A stretch of 64,000 nt of DNA. Source: Acidobacteriota bacterium (GTDB taxonomy: Bacteria > Acidobacteriota > Thermoanaerobaculia > Gp7-AA8). Shown piece by piece: positions 25,192-33,615 of the stretch (the stretch's first letter is position 1; every line of letters starts with the position of its first letter). The notes below the pieces were generated by a model. The model was given only the letters and a program-made list of their open reading frames with translations, did not search any database and was not told where the DNA came from. The stretch lies in the NCBI GenBank assembly GCA_003223645.1, contig QHVT01000007.1:42531-106530 (forward strand), given 5' to 3'. Made by a program: the position numbers and the translations under genes.

Positions 25192-25285
25192 GTCATCCTG
25201 AGCCGCGAAGACGGCGAAGGATCTCTAGATTGCAGGCTCCTCGTATTTTGAGATCCTTCGTCGCGCTTTGCCGACTCAGGATGAC
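25192..25285. repeat. GTCATCCTGAG palindromic repeat
   Basis: The left arm GTCATCCTGAGCCGCGAAG and right arm CGACTCAGGATGAC are imperfectly complementary and contain GAAGGATCTC/GAGATCCTTC. A partial copy starts at 25397. Related elements are at 31388-31511 and 53893-54047. Confidence 0.8.
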
Positions 25286-25448
25286 GGGGATTTTTTTCAC
25301 CGGCTCTTCAGGTGACGATCGCGATGATCATTTGCTTTTCTGATTTCCGATCTGTTACGTCCGCGTCACATCGACGCGGCTCGCGAAGAAACCGTGTCAT
25401 CCTGAGCCCGTGCTCCGACGCGCTAGTCCTTCTTCCAGGACGGATCTG

Positions 25449-25519
25449 GTGGAGCGGCGGCCGCTTCGGCCGCCGGCCTCTCGCGAGAATTCGGCGGCCG
25501 AGAGCGGCCGCCGCTCCAC
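25449..25519. repeat. GTGGAGCGGCGGCCGC palindromic repeat, copy 1
   Basis: A 71-bp near-perfect palindrome centred on CTCTCGCGAGAA. Copies occur at 49391-49461 and 53793-53863, and a fragment at 63071-63097. It ends 19 bp before the start of the retropepsin-like gene. Confidence 0.88.
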
Positions 25520-25538
25520 GGATTCGCCAAGTGGGAGC

Positions 25539-26864
25539 ATGGTGAGATGCGCAGCCGTGGCGATGATCGCGTGGGCGCTCGCGGGCTGCGCGCTGCGGTC
25601 GGACGTCACGATCACGCCGCTGTTCATTCTGCCGACCGAGGAACGCTACTCGTCGAACTCCATCCGCGTGCTCGTCGAGCGCGGCGACTTCGCGAAGGCC
25701 GCGCGGCTGGCGAAAGACGTCGTCGAGACGGGAGAGGGTGCGAGCTTCAAGCAACTCGCCGCGTTGGGCGATGCGGAGCTGGCGTGCGGGCGTTTCGACG
25801 ACGCGCGGAGGCATCTGAGGCAGGCGCTCGATCTCCATCCGTTTCGCACCGAGGCGGGACAAATCGAATGGAGCCTCTCGCAACTCGAGTATCTGACGAA
25901 CGACTTCGGCGATGCATTAAAGTGGGCGCTCGCGGCGACCGAGCACGGCACGACCGTCAAGCAGTGGCACGTCGAATATCTGAAGTCGCTCGCCGGCACG
26001 CGCGTGTATCAATTCTCCGGCGAACGTGAAGCGCGCGTGCCGCTCGCGTTCGGAAAACCGGAAGTTCCGCGCGTGAACATCGAGGTGGAAGGGAAGCAGT
26101 CACCGGCCATCGTCGACTCCGGCGCGGTGCTCTCGATCGTCGCGGAGAGCCTCGCGAAAGAGCTCGGCGTCGCCCCGCTCGGCGAGTTTCGCGGCACCTT
26201 CTTCGGTCTCCTCGGCGAGCCGATCGAAGTGCGCTTCGGTCTCGTGAAGGATCTGCGCATTGGAGGCGTGCGCGTCGCCAATGTGCCGGTCGCGATCATG
26301 TCCGATCAGGCATTGAAGTTCGTCGTGCGCAACAAGGAATCATTCGTCATGCGATTCATCCTCGGCGCGAACCTGCTGAAGGAATTTCGCATCGAGCTCG
26401 ACGCCGGAAAAGGGGAGGCCGTGTTCCAGCCTCTCACCGCGGAGGATCGTAAGCCGGCGATCGATCAGAACCTTTTCCACGTCGGCTTCCGTCCGTTCGT
26501 GCACGGCTCGATCAATCATCGCGCGTGGTATTTGTTCGTGCTCGATACCGGCTCCGAGGTGACGTTTCTGAACAAGGACCTGCTGATCAAGACGCCGGTG
26601 CGCGGCGCGGAGAAGATTCACGGCGCGACGCTGCAGGGGCTCGGCGGATCGAAAAAGCGCGGCTCGAAGATCGCGAACGTCGAAGTCGGCGTCGACAAGT
26701 GGGCAGGGAAGTTCGGAGAGCTGCCGCTGTACGGGACGGAGCACTCGCAGGCCTTCGGAATCATCGGCCAGGACCTGCTCAAGAAGTTCCGGGTGGTGAT
26801 CGATTACGGGTCGATGAAGGTGGAGCTGACCCGTCACCTGGCGCTGTTCGGCGGCGGCTCCTGA
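25539..26864 (+). CDS. Lipoprotein with TPR region and two retropepsin-like aspartic protease lobes
   Basis: 441 residues. Lipoprotein signal (IAWALAGCA, lipid Cys at about residue 17), a TPR-like helical region (about 35-150), then two retropepsin-type half-domains in one chain: IVDSGAVLSIV (DSG) and FVLDTGSEVTFL (DTG). Each is followed by the hydrophobic-G segment of aspartyl proteases (FILGANLL, FGIIGQDLL). Retropepsins act as homodimers with one Asp per chain, so two lobes in one chain would give a pepsin-like pseudo-dimer. I prefer the ATG at 25539. A GTG three bases later has better spacing to GGGAG. An earlier in-frame start would translate the palindrome at 25449-25519. Confidence 0.8.
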   Translation: MVRCAAVAMIAWALAGCALRSDVTITPLFILPTEERYSSNSIRVLVERGDFAKAARLAKDVVETGEGASFKQLAALGDAELACGRFDDARRHLRQALDLHPFRTEAGQIEWSLSQLEYLTNDFGDALKWALAATEHGTTVKQWHVEYLKSLAGTRVYQFSGEREARVPLAFGKPEVPRVNIEVEGKQSPAIVDSGAVLSIVAESLAKELGVAPLGEFRGTFFGLLGEPIEVRFGLVKDLRIGGVRVANVPVAIMSDQALKFVVRNKESFVMRFILGANLLKEFRIELDAGKGEAVFQPLTAEDRKPAIDQNLFHVGFRPFVHGSINHRAWYLFVLDTGSEVTFLNKDLLIKTPVRGAEKIHGATLQGLGGSKKRGSKIANVEVGVDKWAGKFGELPLYGTEHSQAFGIIGQDLLKKFRVVIDYGSMKVELTRHLALFGGGS

Positions 26865-27093
26865 TTCAAAAAACGGCCGCTGAATTTCCAACCTCTTGAA
26901 TCCAACCAGCCGAACCTTGCCTCGCCGGACGGCTTAAGTGTATAAAGACGCGGCATTTGCGAAAAACACGCGGTTGGGTTACTTCCGTGCATGAAGCGCC
27001 TCCAGCGTGTTCGCTTAGCGTCTGTTACGAAAAGTTTCCCAGGTCCGGTCACCTGGGAGGGTTTTGTTCCCGCAATCAACGAAAGGAGCCGGT

Positions 27094-30000
27094 ATGAATT
27101 CAAGCTTTATCCCCCGGCGTTTGGTACGCCGACTGAGTTTCGTGTTGCTCGGGTTGTTCCTGGTCACGGGCACCGCGTTCGCTCAGATTTCCACCGGTAG
27201 CATCTCAGGCAGCGTCGTCGACAACGATAACCGCGGTCTGCCCGGTGTTACGGTGACTCTCACGGGCGGTGGTGCGCCGCAGGTGGCGATCACCGAAAGT
27301 GACGGAACGTTCCGTTATCCCAGCCTTACCCCCGGCCGCTATGATCTGAAAGCAGAGCTGTCGGGCATGGGAATCTCCACGACTCCCGTCGAGGTCAACA
27401 TCGGACGCAACTCGAGCGTCACGATGAAGCTGGCGCCAACCATCCAGCAGACCATCACCGTCACGGCGGAGACCCCGCTGCTCGACACGCGCAAGACGGG
27501 CACGGGTGCGACTGTGACCAAAGTCGAGCTCGAGGAAATCCCGACTGCACGTGACCCGTGGGTCATCCTGCAGCAGGTTCCGGGCGTTCTGACCGACCGC
27601 ATCAACGTCGGCGGCAACGAATCCGGACAGCAGTCGTCGTTCGTCGGCAAAGGTGCGGGTGGCGACCAGGCGACGTTCAACGTCGACGGCGTCAACATCA
27701 CCGACATGTCGGCGCTCGGCTCGTCCCCGGCGTATTACGACTTCGACTCGTTCGAGGAAATCCAGGTCGCGACCGGCGGCACGGATCCTCGCATCCAGAC
27801 GGCAGGCGTGCAGCTCAACATGGTGTACAAGCGCGGCACGAACGACTTCCGTGGTTCGGGCCGTTACTTCCACACCAATGGTGAAGAGAGCGACGTCAGC
27901 GCGGAAGCGAAGCCGTATCTCAACTTCTTCAACGCCATCGACGCGGTCGACGACTACGGTCTCGAGCTCGGCGGTCCAATCGTCAAGGATCGTCTCTGGC
28001 TGTGGGGCGCGTATGGCCGCAACCAGATCGATCTCTTCGTCGCGCAGCCGACGACCGTTCAGCTTCCCCTCGGTGTCAACGACCCGAACGTCGGCCGTCG
28101 TTTCACCGACAAGACCAAGCTCGAAACCATCAACGTCAAGTTGAACGGTCAGATCACCACGAACAACAGCGCCGTCCTCCTGTACACGGACAGCGGCAAG
28201 ACGAAGTTCGGCCGCAACGCGAGCCCGACGCGTCCGCCGGAGACCACGTGGAATCAGGACAAGTACGGTCCGAAGGGCAACTACAAGCTCGAAGACACGC
28301 ACATCTTCTCTTCGAACTTCTACCTGACGGGTCTCTACTCCAAGACGAACGGCGGCTTCCAGCTCGTTCCGAACAGCGGTCAGAACTGCACCGACCTCGC
28401 TTGCATCAGCGCCGCGGGCATCAAGAACGCGGTGCAGGATGCGGCGACCGGCGTGTGGTCCCGCTCGTTCGCGTATGCATTCATCAAGCGTCCGCAGACG
28501 CAGTATCGCGCGGACGGTTCCGCGTTCTTTGAAACCGGCTCGCTCAATCACGAACTGAAGTTCGGTGCCGGCTTCCGCGAAGTGAAGCAGCAGACGCAGA
28601 GCAGCTGGCCGACCGACCAGTTCTACGAAGACTTCACCAATCTCGGCGCTCCGGACTGCTGCGGCGTTTACTTCTTCCGCCCGGCGTTCAGCGACACGAA
28701 GGGCACGTACAACGACCTCTATGTCGGCGACACGCTGCTCCTCGGCAACCTCACGATCCAGGGCGGCCTGCGCTGGGACGAACAGAAGGGTCACGCGAAT
28801 GCTCTGAGCACCGTCGCCAACCCCGACGTTCCGAACCTGCTCCCGGCCGTTTCGATCAACGTTCCGGACGAGGTCAAGTGGACGAGCGTCTCCCCACGTA
28901 TCGGCTTCACCTATACGCTCGGCTCCACGCGCCGTACGGTCATCCGCGGCGGCTACAACCGCTACGTCGACCAGCTCGGCACCGGCACGATGGGCCTGGC
29001 CAATCCGCTGTCGGCCTATCAGTACCTCTATTACTACAACGTCACCGACGCGAACCACGACAAGCACATCACGGGCGCCGAGCTCGCCGCGTCGCTTCTC
29101 ACCGGCGCGTACTTCTACGGCAGCTACCACCTGGATCCGAACGATCCGCTGCACACGAAGCAGCTCAATCGCTTCGACAACGACATGAATCCGCCGCACA
29201 CCGACGAATACGTGCTCGGTTTCGAGCACGAGCTGATGTCGGACTTCACGATCGGCGCGAACTACACGCACCGCAATCTCAACGACTTCGTCGGAGTTCG
29301 CTACGAGAAGACCAAGGGCCAGGAAAACTGGTACAGCCCGTCCGACTACACGCTGCTCGGCAACGCGACCGGATTCTATCCGCCCTGCACGGTCAACACC
29401 GATCCGACGAAGGGTAAAGTCGGAAACGTGCTCGCCGGCGGCTGCAAGGGCCCTGCCTTCAGCACTCCGGTGTACGTCCTCAAGCCCGGCATTTCCACGC
29501 CGACGTTCGGCGTCGTCACCAATCTCCCCGATTACACGCAGAAGTACGAAGGCGTCGAGCTGACGGCAGTGAAGCGCATGTCGCATCACTGGATGCTGCG
29601 CGGCAACTTCTCGTGGAATGACTGGACGCAGCAGGTCGGCGCCGGTGCCATCACCGATCCGACGCTTCTCCGCACCACCAGCGGCTGCAACAACTGCGAC
29701 GGCTCCGCGGTCGTCCAGGGTTCCGGCACCGGTTCTGGCGCGAAGGGCGGCGTCTACATCAACTCCAAGTGGTCGTATAACCTCACCGGCGTCGTGCAGC
29801 TCCCGTGGCAGTTCAGCCTCGGCGCGAGCGCGATCGGCCGTCAGGGTTATCCGATTCCGTACGTCTCCCGCGTCTTCACAGGCGCGAACACGGTCGGCGG
29901 CGAAGGCTTCAAGCAGGTGCTGGTTGCCGATGTCGACCAGTTCCGGCTGGATGACGTCTTCAACCTCGACCTTCGTCTGGCGAAGGACTTCCGCTTCAAT

Positions 30001-30174
30001 CAGGTTGGCCTGACGTTGTCGGTCGACGCGTTCAATGTCACCGATGCGCGGACGGTATTGCAGCGCAACACGCGTCTCTTCCGTTCGCGTACCGGCATCA
30101 ACGCCGCTGCGAACCGCATCACCGAGGCGCAGGCTCCGCGCGTGTTCCGCCTCGGCGCGCGCCTCACGTTCTAA
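27094..30174 (+). CDS. TonB-dependent receptor with N-terminal carboxypeptidase-regulatory domain
   Basis: 1026 residues; AAAGGAG lies 6 bases upstream of the ATG. Signal peptide (LGLFLVTGTAFA), CarboxypepD-reg Ig-like domain (about 30-115, SGSVVDNDNRGLPGVTVTL), plug domain (about 125-240) and a C-terminal beta-barrel ending in GARLTF with terminal Phe. This architecture is typical of the large OmpA-like/TonB receptors of Acidobacteriota, thought to import glycans or peptides. The substrate is unknown. A strong terminator follows at 30201. It is flanked by a protease lipoprotein and a TPR protein, all envelope genes. Confidence 0.92.
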   Translation: MNSSFIPRRLVRRLSFVLLGLFLVTGTAFAQISTGSISGSVVDNDNRGLPGVTVTLTGGGAPQVAITESDGTFRYPSLTPGRYDLKAELSGMGISTTPVEVNIGRNSSVTMKLAPTIQQTITVTAETPLLDTRKTGTGATVTKVELEEIPTARDPWVILQQVPGVLTDRINVGGNESGQQSSFVGKGAGGDQATFNVDGVNITDMSALGSSPAYYDFDSFEEIQVATGGTDPRIQTAGVQLNMVYKRGTNDFRGSGRYFHTNGEESDVSAEAKPYLNFFNAIDAVDDYGLELGGPIVKDRLWLWGAYGRNQIDLFVAQPTTVQLPLGVNDPNVGRRFTDKTKLETINVKLNGQITTNNSAVLLYTDSGKTKFGRNASPTRPPETTWNQDKYGPKGNYKLEDTHIFSSNFYLTGLYSKTNGGFQLVPNSGQNCTDLACISAAGIKNAVQDAATGVWSRSFAYAFIKRPQTQYRADGSAFFETGSLNHELKFGAGFREVKQQTQSSWPTDQFYEDFTNLGAPDCCGVYFFRPAFSDTKGTYNDLYVGDTLLLGNLTIQGGLRWDEQKGHANALSTVANPDVPNLLPAVSINVPDEVKWTSVSPRIGFTYTLGSTRRTVIRGGYNRYVDQLGTGTMGLANPLSAYQYLYYYNVTDANHDKHITGAELAASLLTGAYFYGSYHLDPNDPLHTKQLNRFDNDMNPPHTDEYVLGFEHELMSDFTIGANYTHRNLNDFVGVRYEKTKGQENWYSPSDYTLLGNATGFYPPCTVNTDPTKGKVGNVLAGGCKGPAFSTPVYVLKPGISTPTFGVVTNLPDYTQKYEGVELTAVKRMSHHWMLRGNFSWNDWTQQVGAGAITDPTLLRTTSGCNNCDGSAVVQGSGTGSGAKGGVYINSKWSYNLTGVVQLPWQFSLGASAIGRQGYPIPYVSRVFTGANTVGGEGFKQVLVADVDQFRLDDVFNLDLRLAKDFRFNQVGLTLSVDAFNVTDARTVLQRNTRLFRSRTGINAAANRITEAQAPRVFRLGARLTF

Positions 30175-30200
30175 TCAGCCGTATCAACGTCTTACGAGAA

Positions 30201-30235
30201 ACCCGCCGGGGAATTTTCCCGGCGGGTTTTTTTTT
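30201..30235 (+). terminator. Rho-independent terminator after the TonB receptor
   Basis: ACCCGCCGGG pairs with CCCGGCGGGT around GAATTTT... and is followed by nine T residues. Very strong. Confidence 0.95.
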
Positions 30236-30303
30236 GCTCGAAACGGTCCCGCCAGCGCCATTTCCTTCATCCGCGCAGCGGCCCAAAAACGTCTCTCAGG
30301 AGA

Positions 30304-31347
30304 ATGAACTTGCGAAGACTCTCATTCGTGCTGGCCGTCCTGGTTGTGACCCTGATGTCGACCGGCGCTGCGTTCGCGCAGGCATGGCGCGGCGGCGGGC
30401 GCGTTTCCGGCGTCGTCACCGATGCCGGCGGTAAAGCGATCAAGGGCGCGAAAGTGACGCTCGTCTCCATCCGCTCCGGCAACACCGGTCCCGCTCCGCT
30501 CACCACCGACGCGAAAGGAAAGTGGTCGCTCCTCGGCGTGATCGGCGGCAGCTGGAACATCGACGTCGACGCGCCCGGCTACATCATCAAAAAGGGAACG
30601 ATCGAGGTCAACGAAGCGGCGATGAATCCGCCGGTGAAGACGGTCCTCGAGCCGGAGCCCGTGCAGGCGCCGCAGCCCGAGCAGCCGGCCGAGCTCGCGA
30701 ACACCGTTCCGCCCGAGGCCGTCGAATCGGTGCGCAAGGGCGAGAACCTGATGAAGCAGGCCGAAGGTCAGGTGATCGAAGGCGAAGTCACGATGTCGAT
30801 GCCGCCGGCGAAGCCGACCGAGGAACAGAAGAAAGAGTTGTACAAACAGGCGATCGCCGAGTTCGAGAAAGCGCAGGCGCTCCTGCCCGACAACCTGCAG
30901 ATCAAGCAGGCACTCGCGCAGGCGTACTACAAGGCCGGCGACATCAAGCAGTCCGTCGCGCTGCTGCAGAAAGTCTACGACGCGGAGCCGACGAACACCG
31001 GCGTGCTGCTGCTCCTCATCAATCTTCTGCTCGAGAACGGACAGCTCGATCAGGGGAAGGCGCTGCTCGACAAAGTTCCGGCCGGAACGATGACCGATCC
31101 GACGGCGCTCATCAATCTCGGCATTCTGTTCATGAACAAGAGCCGCCTCGATGACGCGTGGACGTACTTCGACAAGGCGGTGACGCTCGATCCGAATCGC
31201 GGCGAGAGCTATTACTACCGCGGCCTGGCGTCGCTGCAGAACAAGAAGATGGCCGAGGCGAAAGCGGACTTCCAGAAAGTCGTGCAGCTCGCGCCGGACA
31301 GCAGCGAAGCGAACGACGCGAAAGATCTGCTCAAGCAGATGAAGTAA
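30304..31347 (+). CDS. Secreted carboxypeptidase-regulatory/TPR protein
   Basis: 347 residues. Signal peptide (VLVVTLMSTGAAFA), a CarboxypepD-reg-like beta domain (about 30-110, GRVSGVVTDAGGKAIKGAKV), a Pro/Glu-rich hinge (EPEPVQAPQPEQP), and at least four TPR motifs (about 175-345, including YYYRGLASLQNKKMAEAKAD). The ATG at 30304 has AGGAG only 1 base away, whereas the TTG at 30310 has it 7 bases away. The true start may therefore be the TTG, giving MRRLSFVLA. It probably acts as a periplasmic scaffold for the receptor upstream; this is an inference from position. Confidence 0.85.
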   Translation: MNLRRLSFVLAVLVVTLMSTGAAFAQAWRGGGRVSGVVTDAGGKAIKGAKVTLVSIRSGNTGPAPLTTDAKGKWSLLGVIGGSWNIDVDAPGYIIKKGTIEVNEAAMNPPVKTVLEPEPVQAPQPEQPAELANTVPPEAVESVRKGENLMKQAEGQVIEGEVTMSMPPAKPTEEQKKELYKQAIAEFEKAQALLPDNLQIKQALAQAYYKAGDIKQSVALLQKVYDAEPTNTGVLLLLINLLLENGQLDQGKALLDKVPAGTMTDPTALINLGILFMNKSRLDDAWTYFDKAVTLDPNRGESYYYRGLASLQNKKMAEAKADFQKVVQLAPDSSEANDAKDLLKQMK

Positions 31348-31368
31348 CGCGGTCCCTCGAGGCCTCGC

Positions 31369-33615
31369 ATGGCCAAACAAAAAAAAGGTGGAGCGGCGGG
31401 CTCTGTCATCCCGAGCGTGAGCGAGGGACCTGGGCGGGAGGGGTCACGCAACGCGCCCCTCCCACCCAGGTCCCTCGCTCACGCTCGGGATGACAGAGCC
31501 CGCCGCTCCACTCGTCTTCTCCTCATCCTTTCCGTCGTCGCGCTGCTCCTGCTCGCGGGGTGGCTGGCGTTTCCGAAAACGAAAATCGCGGCGCGGTTCC
31601 ATTCGACGCAGCCCGACGTCATCCTCGTCACGATCGACACGCTGCGCGCGGACTCGGTCGGCTTCGCCGGCAACACGCGCGTGAAGACGCCGTTCCTCGA
31701 TGAGCTCGCGCGCGACGGGCGCGTGTTCACGAACGCGCACGCGCACAACGTCGTCACGCTGGCGTCGCACACGAACATCCTCACCGGCCTCTATCCGTAC
31801 CAGCACGGCGTGCGCGACAACTCCGGATTCAAGCTCGCGCCGTCGCAGAAGACGATCGCGCACTGGATGCGCGAGAAGGGCTACGCCACCGGCGCGTTCG
31901 TCGGCGCGTTCCCGCTCGACTCGCGTTTCGGACTGGGACGCGAGTTCGACGTCTACGACGATCGCTACCACGAGGCGTCGCGCCCGATGGACTTCGCCGT
32001 CGACGAGCGTCGCGCCAGCGAAGTGCTCGCGGCGGCGCGGAAGTGGTACGACACAGTCGCCGAGAAAAAGAAGTTTCTGTGGATCCACTTGTACGATCCG
32101 CACGCGCCCTACAGTCCGCCGCCGCCGTTCGATGAACAGTTCCGCGACAACCCCTACCTCGGCGAGATCTCGTACACCGACTCCGAGCTGGAGAAGTTCC
32201 TCCGCCCGATCCTCGCCGCGCGTCCCGACACGATGGTCATCATCACCGCCGATCACGGCGAATCGCTGGGCGAGCACGGCGAGATGACGCACGGACTCTT
32301 CGCCTACGAGGCCACGCTGAAAGTGCCGATGCTCGTTTACGAGAAAGGCGACGTCGCGCCGTCGAAGGACGACCGCCTCGCGCGCCACGTCGATATCGTG
32401 CCGACGATCCTGGCGCGCGTCGGCATCGAGAAGCCGAAAGAACTTTCCGGCACGTCCCTGCTTGCAGACCGCGGCGCGGACGACAGCTACTTCGAGTCGC
32501 TCTCGACGTTTCTCAATCGCGGATGGGCGCCGATCACCGGCGTGATCCAGCAGCAGAAAAAATTCATCGACGTCCCGGTCCCGGAGCTCTATCACCTCGC
32601 GTCCGATCCGAAGGAAACGCGCAATGTCTATGCGGACGACCGCCGCGCATCGAACGCGCTGCGCACGCTGCTCACCGCGATGGCGCCGGACCGCACCGAC
32701 GTCGTGCCGAGCGCGGTGTCGAAAGAAGAGCGCGCGAAACTTCTCGCGCTCGGATACATCACCGGCGCGAGCGGGAAGAAGTCGAACTTCACCGCGGCCG
32801 ACGATCCGAAGAACCTCGTCGCCATCGATCGCAAGATGCACGACGTCGTCGCCTCGTACGAAGAAGGCAACGTGCCGAAGGCGCTGCAGGTGGCGCAGGA
32901 AGTCGTGCGCGAGCGGCCGGACATGGCCAACGCCTACGACATGCTCGCGTTTCTCTTGCAGCAGTCGGAGCGGCTGCCCGACGCGGCGCGCGTGCTGCGC
33001 GACGCGTATGCGCGCGGTCTGCGCGACGATCAGATGCAGATGCGCCTCGGCATGATCCTGACCGAGATGGGTAACGCGCCGGAAGCGATCGATGTGCTGC
33101 GGCCGTTTGTCGACCGCGAAGATCCCGACGTCCTCAACGCCTACGGACTCGCGCTCGCCGGCGCGGGACGTGCGAGCGAGGCGTATCAGATTTTCGACCG
33201 CATCTCGACGATCGATCCGACCAACGCGAAGTCGCTGCAGAACTACGGCGTCGTCGCCTTGCAGAACAACGACGTCACCGCCGCGCGCGAGCATCTGCTG
33301 CGCGCGCTCGATCTCAATTCGAACCTGCCGATCACGCTCAACACGCTCGCCGTGATCTACGCGCGCGAAGGGCAGTACCAGTCCGCCATTCCGATGTGGT
33401 CGAAGGCGATCTCGCTCGATCGCCGGCAGTACGACGCGATGTACAACCTCGCGCTCGTCGCCGGACAGCAGCACCAGTGGGAAGTCTGCGTGAAAGCGCT
33501 GAATCAGTTCATCGGCAATGCGCCGCCGGAGCGCTACGCGCGCGACATCGAAAAAGCGCGCGCGATGCGAACGGAAGCGGCGCGGCGCATGTCGCAGGAA
33601 AGAAGAGGCCCGTGA
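31369..33615 (+). CDS. Sulfatase-like (alkaline phosphatase superfamily) protein with C-terminal TPRs, copy 1
   Basis: 748 residues. A membrane anchor at about 49-66 (LLLILSVVALLLLAGWLAF) precedes a sulfatase-fold domain (about 83-470): metal Asp in VILVTIDTLRADSVG, a DHGESLGEHGEMTHG metal motif and a nucleophile region TLASHTNILTG. The usual Cys/Ser (CxPxR) is Thr129, so formylglycine cannot form and a Thr-dependent phosphohydrolase or transferase is more likely. TPRs occupy ~490-745. Residues 7-48 come from a long palindrome at 31388-31511. The second sulfatase gene overlaps its stop by 1 bp. Confidence 0.85.
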   Translation: MAKQKKGGAAGSVIPSVSEGPGREGSRNAPLPPRSLAHARDDRARRSTRLLLILSVVALLLLAGWLAFPKTKIAARFHSTQPDVILVTIDTLRADSVGFAGNTRVKTPFLDELARDGRVFTNAHAHNVVTLASHTNILTGLYPYQHGVRDNSGFKLAPSQKTIAHWMREKGYATGAFVGAFPLDSRFGLGREFDVYDDRYHEASRPMDFAVDERRASEVLAAARKWYDTVAEKKKFLWIHLYDPHAPYSPPPPFDEQFRDNPYLGEISYTDSELEKFLRPILAARPDTMVIITADHGESLGEHGEMTHGLFAYEATLKVPMLVYEKGDVAPSKDDRLARHVDIVPTILARVGIEKPKELSGTSLLADRGADDSYFESLSTFLNRGWAPITGVIQQQKKFIDVPVPELYHLASDPKETRNVYADDRRASNALRTLLTAMAPDRTDVVPSAVSKEERAKLLALGYITGASGKKSNFTAADDPKNLVAIDRKMHDVVASYEEGNVPKALQVAQEVVRERPDMANAYDMLAFLLQQSERLPDAARVLRDAYARGLRDDQMQMRLGMILTEMGNAPEAIDVLRPFVDREDPDVLNAYGLALAGAGRASEAYQIFDRISTIDPTNAKSLQNYGVVALQNNDVTAAREHLLRALDLNSNLPITLNTLAVIYAREGQYQSAIPMWSKAISLDRRQYDAMYNLALVAGQQHQWEVCVKALNQFIGNAPPERYARDIEKARAMRTEAARRMSQERRGP
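31388..31511. repeat. Perfect 47-bp inverted repeat inside a sulfatase start region
   Basis: Arms 31388-31434 and 31465-31511 are exactly complementary over 47 bp. An inner GGGAGGGG/CCCCTCCC pair extends the stem, with TCACGCAACGCG in the loop. It belongs to the GTCATCC... palindrome family of 25192-25285 and begins 19 bases after the start codon. Confidence 0.95.

Noticed and set aside
27205..29589. 794-residue open frame antisense to the TonB receptor
   Set aside because: High GC leaves the antisense frame open. Its translation is low-complexity Arg/Glu/Val-rich with no domain, while the plus strand encodes a complete receptor with signal peptide and ribosome site.
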